From NCBI GenBank assembly GCA_024195585.1, contig SWBL01000121.1:1-64000 (forward strand): 64,000 bases of DNA, written 5' to 3'. A program made the translations under genes and the position numbers. Positions within the stretch are counted from its first letter, which is position 1, and each line of letters opens with the position of its first letter. Shown piece by piece: positions 1-9,935 of the stretch. This DNA comes from Aureobasidium sp. EXF-3400. Lineage: Eukaryota; Ascomycota; Dothideomycetes; Dothideales; Saccotheciaceae. Under the pieces are notes generated by a model. It searched no databases, was not told the origin of the DNA, and saw only the letters and a program-made list of their open reading frames with translations.

Positions 1-90
1 GCATCCCGTCCGCTCTGCCATACATAAGCAGTTGAACGGCAGATTAGTACTACGGTGGGTGACCACGTGGGAATCCCTGCTGCTGTATGT
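1..90 (+). rRNA. 5S ribosomal RNA, 5' end cut by the window edge
   Basis: These 90 bases match the last 90 bases of the complete 5S gene at 32213-32331 with a single difference (G at 33 against A). The 5S hallmarks are present: the cccgtccgctctgcc box, the gtgggtgaccac box and the 3' end tgctgtatgt. The first 29 bases lie outside the window. T-rich sequence follows the 3' end, as expected for Pol III termination. Single dispersed 5S genes are normal in Pezizomycotina. It has the sequence of a functional gene, unlike the decayed copy near 6.7 kb. Confidence 0.93.
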
Positions 91-275
91 TTTGTTTTGC
101 CAACATCGTTCCTCTTTCTTCCAACCAACACTCCCCTCGCGTCGCTGGATCGAGGGCTGTTGTTTTGCAAGGCCCTTGAATTGACGATTGATGGAAGCGT
201 CCAGTCCAAGATGCGCAGTCGATTCAGACCCATCGACTAGAGACAGCATGATCCTGGTCTTCCTGTATCAGCCGT
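7..275 (+). repeat. Direct repeat, copy A (5S gene plus 3' flank)
   Basis: The 5S gene and about 185 bases after it are similar to about 6735-7035. Shared non-5S blocks include cgctggatcgagggctgttg, agatgcgcagt and gagacag.gtgatcc. Similarity fades after about 275. Because the match extends past the 5S gene, the two copies descend from one duplicated segment and are not simply two dispersed 5S genes. The copies flank the DUF6536 gene and the transposon. Confidence 0.8.
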
Positions 276-803
276 TCATTGGCTACGCGGGACTAGAAAC
301 AAGAGAGATCGCATAAATCCACCTGTTCTCTATCCCAGCCGTTTGGCCATTCACTAATACCCTAAAGCAGTCTTCTCCCGTCGACTCAGGAGCTGCGACG
401 CCCATGATGATACCAACCATCCCCACCAAGGTTCGCTCTCCGAAAACCCCCTATCAACGACGACCCGAGACGACGCAAAAAAAGTGATGAATTATAAGGA
501 GTGAAGAACACTCCCGAGTCAGTGAGACTTGATGCTCGGTGTTTGAAGGCTAAGGAAGATGGACCCATAATCTCCCAGATCGAGCCGGAACCAGAAGGCG
601 GCAAGGGGCATGTAGAGCGGAAGGATGGTTGCACAGGCTATCAAAAGTGGAAGGACGCAGGAGAAAGAACAATCAACCTTGACATGAAACCAGAAACCAG
701 ACGTTTCATAGGATCAGAAGCTGAGTTCTGCTTTTTGTCCGAAACATTGGATTTGTGGCTCTCGCCTTATCTGCCAGACTGCCAGACTGCCAGACTGCCA
801 TGG
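276..803. other. Intergenic, no gene recognised
   Basis: Short frames exist on both strands, but none shows a recognisable protein, splice signals or a good start context. The last 30 bases are a small tandem repeat next to the stop codon of the DUF6536 gene. Confidence 0.6.
771..800. repeat. 8-bp tandem repeat (ctgccaga), about 3.7 units
   Basis: Units of ctgccaga are repeated head to tail and end just before the stop codon (804-806) of the minus-strand DUF6536 gene, so the repeat lies in its 3' untranslated region. Confidence 0.85.
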
Positions 804-3025
804 CTAATAGTACGCAACACCATGTACAAGTGGCCATACCTCTCGACTAGAGAATCCCACGTGCTCTCGTCCTTGTTCGTCGAGTCCACTGCCAGGAATG
901 ACTCCGTACATCAGCTCCAGAACTTCTGGTTTTCTCTCTTGCGGATTGGCATGGCAAGCAGCACTGATAGCCATGCTACAGCTTCCCATTGCAGGAATGT
1001 CGGGCGTAAGCTTTCGCAAGGTCAATCCACATAGCATCAACATGATGAGGGCGCCAAGAGAGAGCGCTAGAATGATCGCTTGACCCGAGTAACCGCATGC
1101 GTTGGTGCTGAAATCTTGTACGAGATTGCCGTGTAGGTTGTAGAATGTGACCTCGAATAAAAATATCGATCTCGACACTAACCAATGAAGGACTGCCATC
1201 AATGCCATCAAAGGTATGCTGTAGCGAAATGGCAACTGCAGCCAGTATGTTGAATTCTGATGACCCGTTGGTGCAGTGGTACGCAGCGGTTTGCGTTTAG
1301 CTGCAAATGCCGAGGTTTCACGACCCAGAAGCATGCAAGTCAGGAGATTGTTGTAGAAAAGGTAGACCATCGATACCAAAAGTTGAGGTGTATTCACAAG
1401 CAAGACGTTTGCTAGCAGTGGAAGACGTTGCGATACGTTGACCGTGTGTTCTGTGTTGGCAGAACCGAGATTCTCTGCCCATAGCAGGGCAGGACTGAAC
1501 CCCGGGTCAATACGAGAGCGCTCGATGTTTGTAGGAAGCCTCGCAAGTAGAGCCATACCAACAGCCCAGAAAAGAGCAGATAACATAAAGCAAAAGGTCC
1601 ATCGTAAGACTCCAGAAGTAGCCGCCCATCTCATCGTCGTTTTTCTCCATACAGGTTCACGAGAAATCCTCGATGTTCTGGACTTGCGAACTTGCGTACT
1701 AGAAAGTGGCCCAAGACCCCGTGAGGTAGTGTCCGGATGTGTGAGGAATGATGATATCGCGTCACCCACAGTGGCAAGTGGCTCAAAAGATGGCTGACAT
1801 AAAACCCAGATAAGACATCCTAGTTTGACGACGTTGCAGACAATAACCGCCAGCAACATCGACGGACTAGCCTTGATTTCGCAATTCGGAGCAAACTGTT
1901 CGGCAAGACAGTATTGCACATGCGCAGTCAACGTGTCGTTACATTTCTGCCCGTGACTGTTTTCCGAACCATCAAGAGAGCAGGCCTCAGGGAGATGCTC
2001 TATACTCCAAGAGGATGGATCGGCGATAAGTGTTTGGAAGCTGCACCGATCGTCATAGGATGCTGCATTACAATACCATTTCAACTGCAAAGACATCTGA
2101 ATGATGCTGTTTTGCTGAGAGGATTCTGGGGTGGCCCCTGAAGTGGTAGTCACTACTGCGAGTACGTTTGAATAGTCGGACAGTAGTGCTGAATCATCGT
2201 ATTTTTGGAGACACTCTTTGTTATCCAACCTTTGGAGCGTCCCGTTCTGTGCTTTAAGCTGCATGGCGCTGATGAGGCTCACGAGGTCGGATGCGTCCCG
2301 ATTAAAGTCGTAGCCGTCGGCTGTGTTTGACGACAAATTATATGAGCCGCCTGTTAAGAAATCTTCGGTTACCAAAGCTGCCACATATTCGTTCGCGGTG
2401 AGCTCTTGGAAGAGTACAGAGTTGAAGAGTAGATGGATCGGTGTCGAACTTGCAAACAAAAGAAACCAGAGCGCTCTCCGCTTGAGATCGATGCGCCAGA
2501 GATTGCGTGCGCTGGGAACGCCGATATCCAGCCATTTACCAGAAAGATGAGCCTTGTCCACATCCTTGCGCTCGGGAGAAGACAAGAGCTGAGCACAGTT
2601 GTTGCTTGCACCAAGAAGGAGTGTACTCAAGACGTTGACGGCTAGGTCCAACCAAAGTGTGGCCATCTTGGTTGTTTTGCAAGAACCTGAGCGTATTAGA
2701 TTAGATGTTGCATGTGGAAGACTAGCCTCTTTGTACCTGAGAATAGGGTGACAGAGATGTGGAATCCTTCGGTCACTATCATATAAATGAACAAGCTTGA
2801 GTTAATCAGCAGCACAAGACCAACGATGAATGCACCTGCGGTCACTATGCTCTTCCAGGATTGCTCCATGCGGAACCACGTCTTCCGTCGCCGAGTAGAA
2901 AGTCGGTCGTCACTGTCATCTTGCGGAAGCGGCTCATATGATGGTGGTTGAGATTGCGATGAGACATGCTTAGGTATAACTTCATCCAGAAATATATAAG
3001 TCTCTTTGGTGAGCTCGTGAGGCAT
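804..3025 (-). CDS. DUF6536 multi-pass membrane protein
   Basis: A 723-aa fungal membrane protein. Exon 1 is 3025-2737 and exon 2 is 2686-804, with an intron at 2687-2736 (50 bp, phase 1). Splicing joins an N-terminal region with one membrane span (about residues 60-84) to GSCKTTKMATLWLDLAVNVL, then STLLLGASN and GKWLDIGVPS, which I recognise as the core of the fungal DUF6536 family. Further hydrophobic segments occur around the middle and C-terminus, some five to six in all. The start is the first ATG in frame (MPHELTKE); an upstream ATG at 3090 is in another frame. The biochemical role of the family is unknown. The gene sits between the two direct-repeat copies and its 5' side faces the transposon. 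Confidence 0.85.
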
Positions 3026-3513
3026 ATTTTCCACTGGCTATCTTCGAAGTCGTATGTAGCATAAACCTCATTATCGAAGAGAGAGGGCATCTCGGTGTTT
3101 ATAAAATGCAGCGAGCAGAAATGTGGCTGGCCAGGCTAGCGGTGTCGTTGGTTGACAACAGATACACATCGGTACCTTCGATATTGTAGGCGACCCTACG
3201 AGGAGTCTCGGTGTTGATACCTGTAGCTAGTCAGGTGTGATTAGTAGAGCTTGAGTCCGCAAGGCGGGGCAGTATGCTAGATTATGCACTTGCTCATGCA
3301 ATGCATGCAAGCCGGGGGTCCCGCTGCACGCCACTCTCAGCCCCATGGAGGGTGAGCATAGATAGCCGGCAGCTTCACATCCGTTTGATTGTCGCGATTG
3401 ATGAGCAAATACTCCGTACAGGTTGACAAAGTTGAAAATGAGCAGCTCGTTAGCCGCGTCCGTGCTGACCTCCGGATCTTCGACGACCGGGATCCTAGAT
3501 ATTGCTCTTTTCA
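3026..3513 (-). other. Possible gene remnant next to the transposon
   Basis: This stretch is normal-GC DNA between the DUF6536 start and the transposon. On the minus strand, 3514-3227 is open for 95 codons. After a possible splice acceptor (ctacag, ending at about 3222) a second open stretch reads INTETPRRVAYNIEGTDVYL and ends in TAA near 3103. Neither piece is recognised. They could be the 3' end of a gene cut by the transposon insertion at 3514, or chance frames. Confidence 0.25.
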
Positions 3514-3625
3514 AAAGGGTTCGGACTAGCGTCGTTACAGGGTCGATGTTAACTGTTTTCGCATTTGTATAAGGGTCCCTAGTAAAATCGAAAGATCAGT
3601 AAATAGACAGTTAATATAATACTAA
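3514..3625 (+). repeat. Left terminal inverted repeat
   Basis: It begins AAAAGGGTTCGGACTAGCGT. Its reverse complement aligns with the right end at 6597-6480, with the first 14 informative bases identical and roughly 70% similarity inward, allowing for RIP transitions and small indels. Confidence 0.8.
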
Positions 3626-3904
3626 TTTATACCTTATATCGTTAAAATAGCACCTTACTATCTAAAGGCTACTACTACTACTACTACTAAGAAGTCTATA
3701 CATATAAAGAAGCCCTCTATAAAGGCCGCTACGCTAGCGCTAGCGCTATTAAAGGTCTTAAAGACTATACTAAAGAAGAAGAAGATAATAAGTACTCTAG
3801 CTTAGAGGCCGCTAGTAACGCTATATCTAAGAAGGACTCTAGTACTAGAGATAGTATACTAGAGTATAGAAGTAGTAAATATTAATAAAAAGGAGGATGC
3901 TAAG

Positions 3905-5160
3905 GAGAATACTTTTAATGCTAATAAGGCCTTTAAGTAGCTATATATTAAGAAAGCGCTAGAATCGTAAAGGGAGCGCGCTTAAAGTAAGTTAGCTACT
4001 ATCGCTAGTAATATAACTAAGGGCCTCCTTTATATAGAGAAAGAGGCTTAGTAAGTAGTAAGAGAGTAGCTTATAGTAGTAAGAGAGAATACTACTTATA
4101 TAGTAGAGGCTAAGGTACGCTATAAAGTAGTTAAATTTACCTTATAATAGTAGGTAATAAGTAGTAAGGAGCTACTTAAAATAGCTCTATATTAATTTAA
4201 CTACTTAGAAGAGGTCTTCTACTATATATTACTATAGACTAAGGTCTACTTAAGTAAGTAGCTAGCTTACGCCTTCTCTAATAAGATCCGGATCTTTACT
4301 ACTACTACTTATATACTATACTTTAGTAGGTTTAATGTTAAAAACTAGCTTAAGGATAAAAGCGACTAGGAGTTTATAAAGGATAAGGTAATAGAGTAGT
4401 ATAAGGTAGGTAAGACTAGAATACGTATTAATCTATTAATCTATATACTAGATCTTAAGGAGCTAGTAGCTATTATAGTAGCTAGTTAAAGGTATAAAGG
4501 TACTACTACTAAGGTATAGAGGGTTAATATACTATTAATACTAAGGCTAAGCGTAAGTAAGGTAACTATACGTTAGACCTCTTACTTAAGTAGAAGTGCT
4601 AGTTACTACTATATCCTAACTATTTAAGCTATTACTAGTAGACTAGCTTAAATATTACTTAAAACTACCTATTTCTTAATAATATAGTTATTAAAGAGTG
4701 GTTAGATAAGATTAATTTAAAGGCTAGTACCCTTAAAGCACCTTCTATTACTCTTACCTTAAAGCTTAGAAGGCATTTAAATAGTTAAAAGGTATTAAAG
4801 TAAGGTAAGTAGCCTATTTTAGAGGTACCTCTAGCGCTAACCTAGTTACTATTAGAGGTATTTAACCTCCTTACTATAGGTATAATGTCTTAAATATAAT
4901 AATAGTAGTACTTCTATATATAGTAGTAGTTACTAATACCTTATTAACCGGCCTTTACTATACCGCTACTAGCGCTACTAGTATTAAGCTCTATTAAGGC
5001 TAACTTAAAGAAGTAGCTTTAGGAGTTCTTTATATAGCTCTATACCTATAGAAGGTAGTAAATAGTAATAGAGAAGGTTAACGCTATTAAGAAGAAGCTA
5101 TAAGAGGAGGACTATAATATAGATAGTATTAAAGATATCGATATATATATATAGATATAA
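3905..5160 (+). pseudogene. Second, unidentified open frame of the transposon, destroyed by RIP
   Basis: From about 3905 to 4490 one plus-strand frame stays open for roughly 195 codons if TAA/TAG are read as RIP products of CAA, CAG or TGG; no other stop type occurs. The reading is rich in charged and hydrophobic repeats (ATIASNITKGLLYIEKEA, then a segment with TYILYFSRFNVKN), suggesting a coiled coil. Farther on, the next frame over has a Trp/Cys-rich segment near 4560-4650 that might once have been a zinc knuckle. I do not recognise the protein. It converges on the transposase and lies within the same inverted repeats, so it appears to be cargo or an accessory gene of the element. Confidence 0.5.
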
Positions 5161-5544
5161 GATTAGGGTTTTAGATAAGGTTTACTCGGCTATATATAGA
5201 AGGAGATTAGATAGTATAAGCGTAGTCTTTAGAGCCTATAAATAGGCTATTTCCTCTAGTTAAATAGCCTATTTCTAGACTTCTACTATCTAAGCTATAT
5301 CCTTAGTTCCTCTTAGTATATTATAAAGTAAAGCGCTAGTAAAGAGATTTTAAGAAATGGTTAACCTATTAAAACCGCCTAATTTCGGGCATTTTAAGCG
5401 ATATCTCTAGTTAAATTAGGCTTTATACTTAAGGCTATTAGGTAGGTTATTTCTAGGTTACTTTTCTATAGATATATATAACCTTAATAGGTAAAATAAG
5501 CTACTATATACTTACTACTAGCCTCCTATACTATAAGGTGTAGA

Positions 5545-6460
5545 AATACGCTAAAGTCCTTAAAGTAAGAGGCTAGTTATATATACCGCTTAATCTATAC
5601 CTTTAGTATAGTAAATAAGAGCTTAATAGGGTTATAATCTAGTAAATATAGCGGTAGGAACTCGAGTAAGAACCCTACTTTAGCTACTACTATATATACC
5701 TCTACTAAACAGTATATTAAAGTATTATCTATAACTAGTATAGAGCCCTCTAATAGCTAAGAAAGTACGTCCTTAGTAAGCTATACTATAAAGATCTCTA
5801 TATTAATACCTCCTTAGTATATTAGAGGCTTACTAATATAGCTATCTATAGTTATAGCTAGTAGTATTAACTACCTCTTAGAGCGCTTTATTAACTCGAA
5901 GTTATAGTAAGTAATACCTTAAAGGCTCTATCTATACTTTCTTAAGCTAGTACGCTTATTAGCACCGCTCTTATCGATAAATACTAAGCGCTAGTAAGAC
6001 TAATATAGTTACCTTCTACGCTATATAGCTCTTAGAGGCTTACTACGCTCTAGCGCCTTCTTTTTAGCCTTCTTCTAGCTCTACTTCCTTCTTTTTAATA
6101 CTTACTATACTAATAGTAAGCTAAGCGCTATATTAAATTTATCTAATATTACGTCCTAAAGCTTATTAAGGTATACGGTTAGTTAGCTAGCGAGGTACTT
6201 AAGTACGTACTAACTACTAAATTAGCTACTTCTACTTCTACTTCTATATATATATGCGCTTTAGTTACTTACCTTCTCTACCTTATTACTTAAGAGCCTC
6301 TACTAGCCGATTCTTACGCTATAAGTTAGATAGAACTTACTATATTCGTTAAGGTTCTTTAGTAGCTAATATATAGTGCTATAACCGAGATTAAGGGCCT
6401 TATATAGGTCCTTTACGCTCTAGCTAGTAGCATATAGTGTAAGTATCTAATTTAAGACGA
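5545..6460 (-). pseudogene. Tc1/mariner (IS630-like, DDE_3) transposase relic
   Basis: Minus-strand reading, ignoring RIP stops, gives the family layout. A helix-turn-helix segment KDLYKALNLGYSTIYQLLKNL, shown here in part as KDLYKALNLGYSTIY, lies at about 6413-6352. The first catalytic region FIDKSGANKRTSLRKY is at about 5986-5935, the second Asp region LVIDNTLIY at about 5740-5715, and the third region GFLLEFLPLYLLDYNPIK at about 5680-5621. The last corresponds to the conserved LLEFLPPYSPDYNPIE block of fungal DDE_3 transposases. Many in-frame TAA/TAG codons make it non-functional. The best fit is a fungal Tc1/mariner (possibly Ant1-like) lineage; the sublineage is not certain. Confidence 0.85.
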
Positions 6461-6479
6461 ATTTAGGTAGATAGGAAGG

Positions 6480-6597
6480 TATAGTATTAACTATTACTTA
6501 GATCTTTTAATTTACTATAGTATCCTTATATAAATCGCAAAATGACGCTAATTTGAAGCAACTAACCACCCCGTAACGCTTAGTCCGAACCCTTCTA
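6480..6597 (-). repeat. Right terminal inverted repeat
   Basis: Read on the minus strand it begins AGAAGGGTTCGGACTAAGCG and then follows the left repeat to a shared AAAGATC and gttaata segment. It marks the 5' side of the transposase relic. Confidence 0.8.
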
Positions 6598-6702
6598 AAA
6601 ACGATAGTACAGTATCGCAGCGCATAAGAAGTGGGTTCGCCAAGTCGTGTCATACCATTAGAGAGGTCTTCGTAATTGTTACTAACGGGGGTTGTGTGTC
6701 AA

Positions 6703-6822
6703 ACATTTCCTCAAAGGGGAAGTTTGTCAACTGGACATCCTATCCGCTCTGCCACACAAGCAGTTGAACAGCAGATTAGTACCACATTGGGTGACCACGT
6801 GGGAATTCCTACTGACGTACGT
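6703..6822 (+). pseudogene. Decayed 5S rRNA gene copy
   Basis: It aligns with the intact 5S gene (ctggacatcctatccgctct against ctgggcatcccgtccgctct) but has many changes. Most are C-to-T or G-to-A transitions, with a 2-base loss in catacataagc and a damaged first 25 bases. The internal gtgggtgaccac box is altered to ttgggtgaccac. RNA folding would be impaired. It belongs to copy B of the direct repeat and lies about 100 bp outside the transposon's right end. Confidence 0.8.
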
Positions 6823-7035
6823 TTTGTTTTTCCTCTTTCTTTCAACATACACTTCCATTACAACAAAGAGTCGCCCGCCAACACTGCTGGCGCTTCGCTG
6901 GATCGAGGGCTGTTGTCTTGTAAAGTCCTTGAACCGGTGATCGATTGGAGTCTCCGCCAATAAGATGCGCAGTTGATTCAAATTCATTGACTGGAGACAG
7001 TGTGATCCTTGTCTTCCTGCATCGGCCGTGCTTTG
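6727..7035 (+). repeat. Direct repeat, copy B (decayed 5S plus 3' flank)
   Basis: Counterpart of 7-275. Blocks such as cgctggatcgagggctgttg and agatgcgcagt are retained, separated by substitutions and a 40-base insertion after the 5S part. It ends just before the gene at 7117, whose 5' flank it forms. Confidence 0.8.
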
Positions 7036-7116
7036 ACCGAACATGAACATTTGTTCACATCGACCATCGTTTTCCCTTTGACATTCATCACCACAAATTC
7101 ATTTCTCTACAAGGGA

Positions 7117-8436
7117 ATGGCGCGCCAAAAAGAGAGACGTGCTGCTCCTGAAGGGGATCACAAAAGACTCAGACTCGGCAATTCAGATGTCCAAGTCAGG
7201 GCAGCCTCATTCCATGAATTCAAGGACCACTCTGGTGAACATGCAGTCAGTATCTGGCCTTTCGACCCTCAGCATGCAACACAGCAGAAGAACGAAGACG
7301 GCAGTGTGATCTTCAAAGGTCCTCACGACTTTTCAAAACCATGGCCGACTTTTGCTTTCCAAGTCTACACTGTCAATCCTCTAAGCGACGACCTTTCCGA
7401 GTTTCTTTCTCCGGTTGTACGACATGGTCGAAGATCTTTTCGAGCTTGGGAGTGGGAGCCGCGCGATGCGGACATTTCATGGCGCATCGATGTGTACAAG
7501 AAACCTCTACATGATGTATACGCTTGTATCGCTCATCACAAGAGAGAAACTGCTTATCGAAGCAACGCAACTCCATCTGGTCTTGGAGGTGGTCCGATTC
7601 ATCTCTATGGTAAACGAGCTAATAGAGGGAGAATTGTTGTTTTGGATCCACCTGATTGGAACAAAAATCCTATCATTCTAGCGAGTTTTGCTGCCAGGGA
7701 CAGGATACCCGAACAATGCCCTTACGAGCTGGACTTGAGCATTTGCGCAGTGGATAACGTTGATCGCGATGTCGCCATGTATCAAGCTATGCAGGAATGG
7801 ATTTTGCATGCACAACGTGAAGCATGGAGATTGGAAGAAAGCGAACAACATTCGAACCCAAAACCAGCCGAGGAGCCAAGGATCACGAATATCCCCAAAG
7901 TTGATCAGGAAGATATAAAAGGTACCGTGGAGAGACAAAGTAACGGCATCGTTTGCGTGAAGCTCAGAAAAGATGACGCCGCTGCTCCGAAGGAGACAAA
8001 GTCTGTATACCACGTCTTTTACCTAGAGTCCGCAGAGCTTGACAGCGCTCAACTGGGACGCTCACTCCTGGCCTCTCTCACCCCTTTCCTACCTCCCGGC
8101 ACGGCGGTCGATCTTCTGATTCACCCTTCTGAACCACGTATCGGTGCATGTCTCAAAGCATTTCACGCACTCGAAATCTCTGACGCACAAACAAGTCACA
8201 CCAGACTCTTTGCTCTAATCGACAAACATGACTTCGTGAAAGAAAGTGGCATTCTGTTTGTGCAGGCTGAACCACTCAAATTTGCTCATAGTCATGTCAA
8301 CCCAGAAACTGGCGAGATGGCGACGGAAACGTTGACTTTGTGTGAGAAATGGAATAATGAGCATGCTATGACGGTTTGGAGAGCTTATGATGTTAAGCGT
8401 GCTGCTTTGGAGTTTGCGCATCCGGCACTTTGCTAA
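7117..8436 (+). CDS. Orphan fungal protein, 439 aa
   Basis: A single-exon frame, not recognised as any family. The chosen start is the ATG at 7117 (MARQKERRAAPEGDHKRLRL), giving a basic, nuclear-localisation-like N-terminus; the frame is open upstream to 7009, but that part lies partly in the direct repeat. The protein is soluble, with no signal peptide or membrane span. Residues about 25-250 form a Trp-rich segment (FKGPHDFSKPWPTFAFQVYT, WEWEPRDADISWRIDVYKKP). After a polar linker, residues about 285-420 read as a second globular part (VYHVFYLESAELD, VDLLIHPSEPRIGACLKAF). Base composition is ordinary, so it is probably expressed, but no function can be given. Confidence 0.7.
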   Translation: MARQKERRAAPEGDHKRLRLGNSDVQVRAASFHEFKDHSGEHAVSIWPFDPQHATQQKNEDGSVIFKGPHDFSKPWPTFAFQVYTVNPLSDDLSEFLSPVVRHGRRSFRAWEWEPRDADISWRIDVYKKPLHDVYACIAHHKRETAYRSNATPSGLGGGPIHLYGKRANRGRIVVLDPPDWNKNPIILASFAARDRIPEQCPYELDLSICAVDNVDRDVAMYQAMQEWILHAQREAWRLEESEQHSNPKPAEEPRITNIPKVDQEDIKGTVERQSNGIVCVKLRKDDAAAPKETKSVYHVFYLESAELDSAQLGRSLLASLTPFLPPGTAVDLLIHPSEPRIGACLKAFHALEISDAQTSHTRLFALIDKHDFVKESGILFVQAEPLKFAHSHVNPETGEMATETLTLCEKWNNEHAMTVWRAYDVKRAALEFAHPALC

Positions 8437-8554
8437 TAACTCTTCTTGAGGCTGCGCTAGTCCTTTACGGCAATTGGCAATTGGCAGTTGACTACTACGT
8501 CTAGTACAGCCCTTGAGTTCTTGAGGTAGTCAGACTTGATCTTCATTACGGAGA

Positions 8555-9235
8555 TTAGTCTCTGTCATCCGCCATACCATGGTCATAAGCGGGCAATCTA
8601 TGCTCCTCCTCATCTATCTCTCCACTCGACTCTCCCCTCCCAGTCATCCGCCTCTCCAACTCCATCAACTCCCACTCTCTTCTGCTACCACCTGTAGTGT
8701 TCCAACTGGTTTCCTTGCCCTCCTTCCGCTGACTAGGTATCTCCCTCTGCATCCATGTGATAGTCTTCGCAGCCTCGCTCGTTTTCCTTGACCTCTCCTC
8801 TACACTCTCATCCGGATGCGCTTCTTTTAATTGTTGGGCATAGCTTGCTTTCCTGGCTTCGAGATTGTCCCATCGAGTCATCTCTTCTTCCCACCAGAAG
8901 AGCAGATTCACCAGAAGCGAAAGCTTGTGACGAGTTATCAAGACGATCTTCTTCGCCATGGTAGTACCATTGATGGATGTAGCGTTGAGGTGGTTGTCTG
9001 ATTTGGTGAGGATGTCTAGTTCGACAAGTTGACGGTGAATCTTGGTCGCCGTTCTATCTTCGTCGCAGACGCCACCAACAACAAGTGTATGAGGCTCGAT
9101 TGCCTTGATATCCTGATGGGAAAGTTGATGCAGAAATACTTTGTCTTTCGTTGCTTCTGTGAAACTGTCGTCGTGGAAGGCCCAGCTGACTATGCTTCCA
9201 TTGTGGGTGGCTCTGTGGAATGCTTTGGAGAACAT
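8555..9235 (-). CDS. Hypothetical protein, about 226 aa
   Basis: An uninterrupted minus-strand frame that I do not recognise. The ATG at 9235 (MFSKAFHRATHNGSIVSWAF) is preferred over one at 9367, because the upstream 44 codons look unlike the rest. The N-terminal half is mixed, with a VVGGVCDEDRTATKIHRQLV stretch. A hydrophobic ITRHKLSLLVNLLFWWEEE lies near residues 125-145. The C-terminal half is highly charged and probably helical, ending in an acidic tail. It is convergent with the 439-aa gene, with about 120 bp between stops. A real gene is likely but not assured. Confidence 0.45.
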   Translation of the reverse strand: MFSKAFHRATHNGSIVSWAFHDDSFTEATKDKVFLHQLSHQDIKAIEPHTLVVGGVCDEDRTATKIHRQLVELDILTKSDNHLNATSINGTTMAKKIVLITRHKLSLLVNLLFWWEEEMTRWDNLEARKASYAQQLKEAHPDESVEERSRKTSEAAKTITWMQREIPSQRKEGKETSWNTTGGSRREWELMELERRMTGRGESSGEIDEEEHRLPAYDHGMADDRD

Positions 9236-9935
9236 TGCGATATAGATGATTGAGAGAAGATATTCCAAAATAATGTCATTCAGTGTCTGTGAGTTACCCT
9301 TATGTAGTGCTGTCGCAGATGTGGTCAGATATGGAGTATAGCATGTGCGTGATGCAGACCGTTTCATTGGTCAGATGGAGTTCCTCTTTCGATGCTGCTT
9401 CTCAGCCTGACCTATATGGCTGCAAACAAGAAAAATGCGCCTTTTAATGCAAGAGGGAGTATAAAACAGACTGTCACCTTCCGCCTTAGCCGCTGGCGTG
9501 TCGATTGTGGCATGAAAGGCAGCCGTACTGCAGTGTTATTTCTGCGAGACGCTCCTGCCAGTTCCTTCTCTAAATCTCGTTGTTGATTGTAGCGTGTCCG
9601 TAATCGTATCAATCAGAGAACGTCTGTCTTACTTACGGCCGTATCCAATGGCTTTCCAAGATCTATCAATGTCACTGCTATCCAACATCACCAATGAATC
9701 GCTTTGAATTATAGCAAAAGTCCTCTACAGCACAAAGCTGCACAGTCAATCTGCAACAAATCTCTTGACACTTCTAGAATCTACACCAAAGTCGACGAAC
9801 AAAGCATGTCTTTCATGCTTTGTGCAGTAGCAAATATTGCTTGTCTTCGCCAGTATGGATCTCTATAAAGACATGTTACGGCGGCCTTTTCTGGGTCGTC
9901 TCAACAAGTCACATCTATTCGACTAGCATCCTGAG
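9236..9935. other. Intergenic, shared 5' region of two divergent genes
   Basis: About 700 bp separates the minus-strand hypothetical gene from the plus-strand methyltransferase gene. I see only short frames and no RNA gene or repeat. Confidence 0.6.

Larger units (their letters stand above)
3514..6597. mobile_element. RIP-degraded Tc1/mariner-type DNA transposon with terminal inverted repeats
   Basis: A 3.1-kb AT-rich island sits abruptly inside normal-GC DNA. CA and TG dinucleotides are very rare and TA is very common while CG survives (gctagcgctagcgc), which is the footprint of RIP (CpA to TpA). Both ends carry the same sequence in inverted orientation. The outermost AAGGGTTCGGACTA is identical, and similarity continues inward for about 110 bp (TTTTCGCATTTGTATAAGGGT against TTTTGCGATTTATATAAGGAT). 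The minus strand from about 6460 to 5545 holds a DDE transposase relic and the plus strand holds a second RIP-riddled open frame. No clean target-site duplication is visible: TA lies next to one end and CA next to the other. The element is certainly dead. Confidence 0.88.

Noticed and set aside
3660..3700. ACT trinucleotide run as a microsatellite gene feature
   Set aside because: It is part of the RIP-altered transposon, where such TA/CT-rich strings arise from mutation; not a separate feature.
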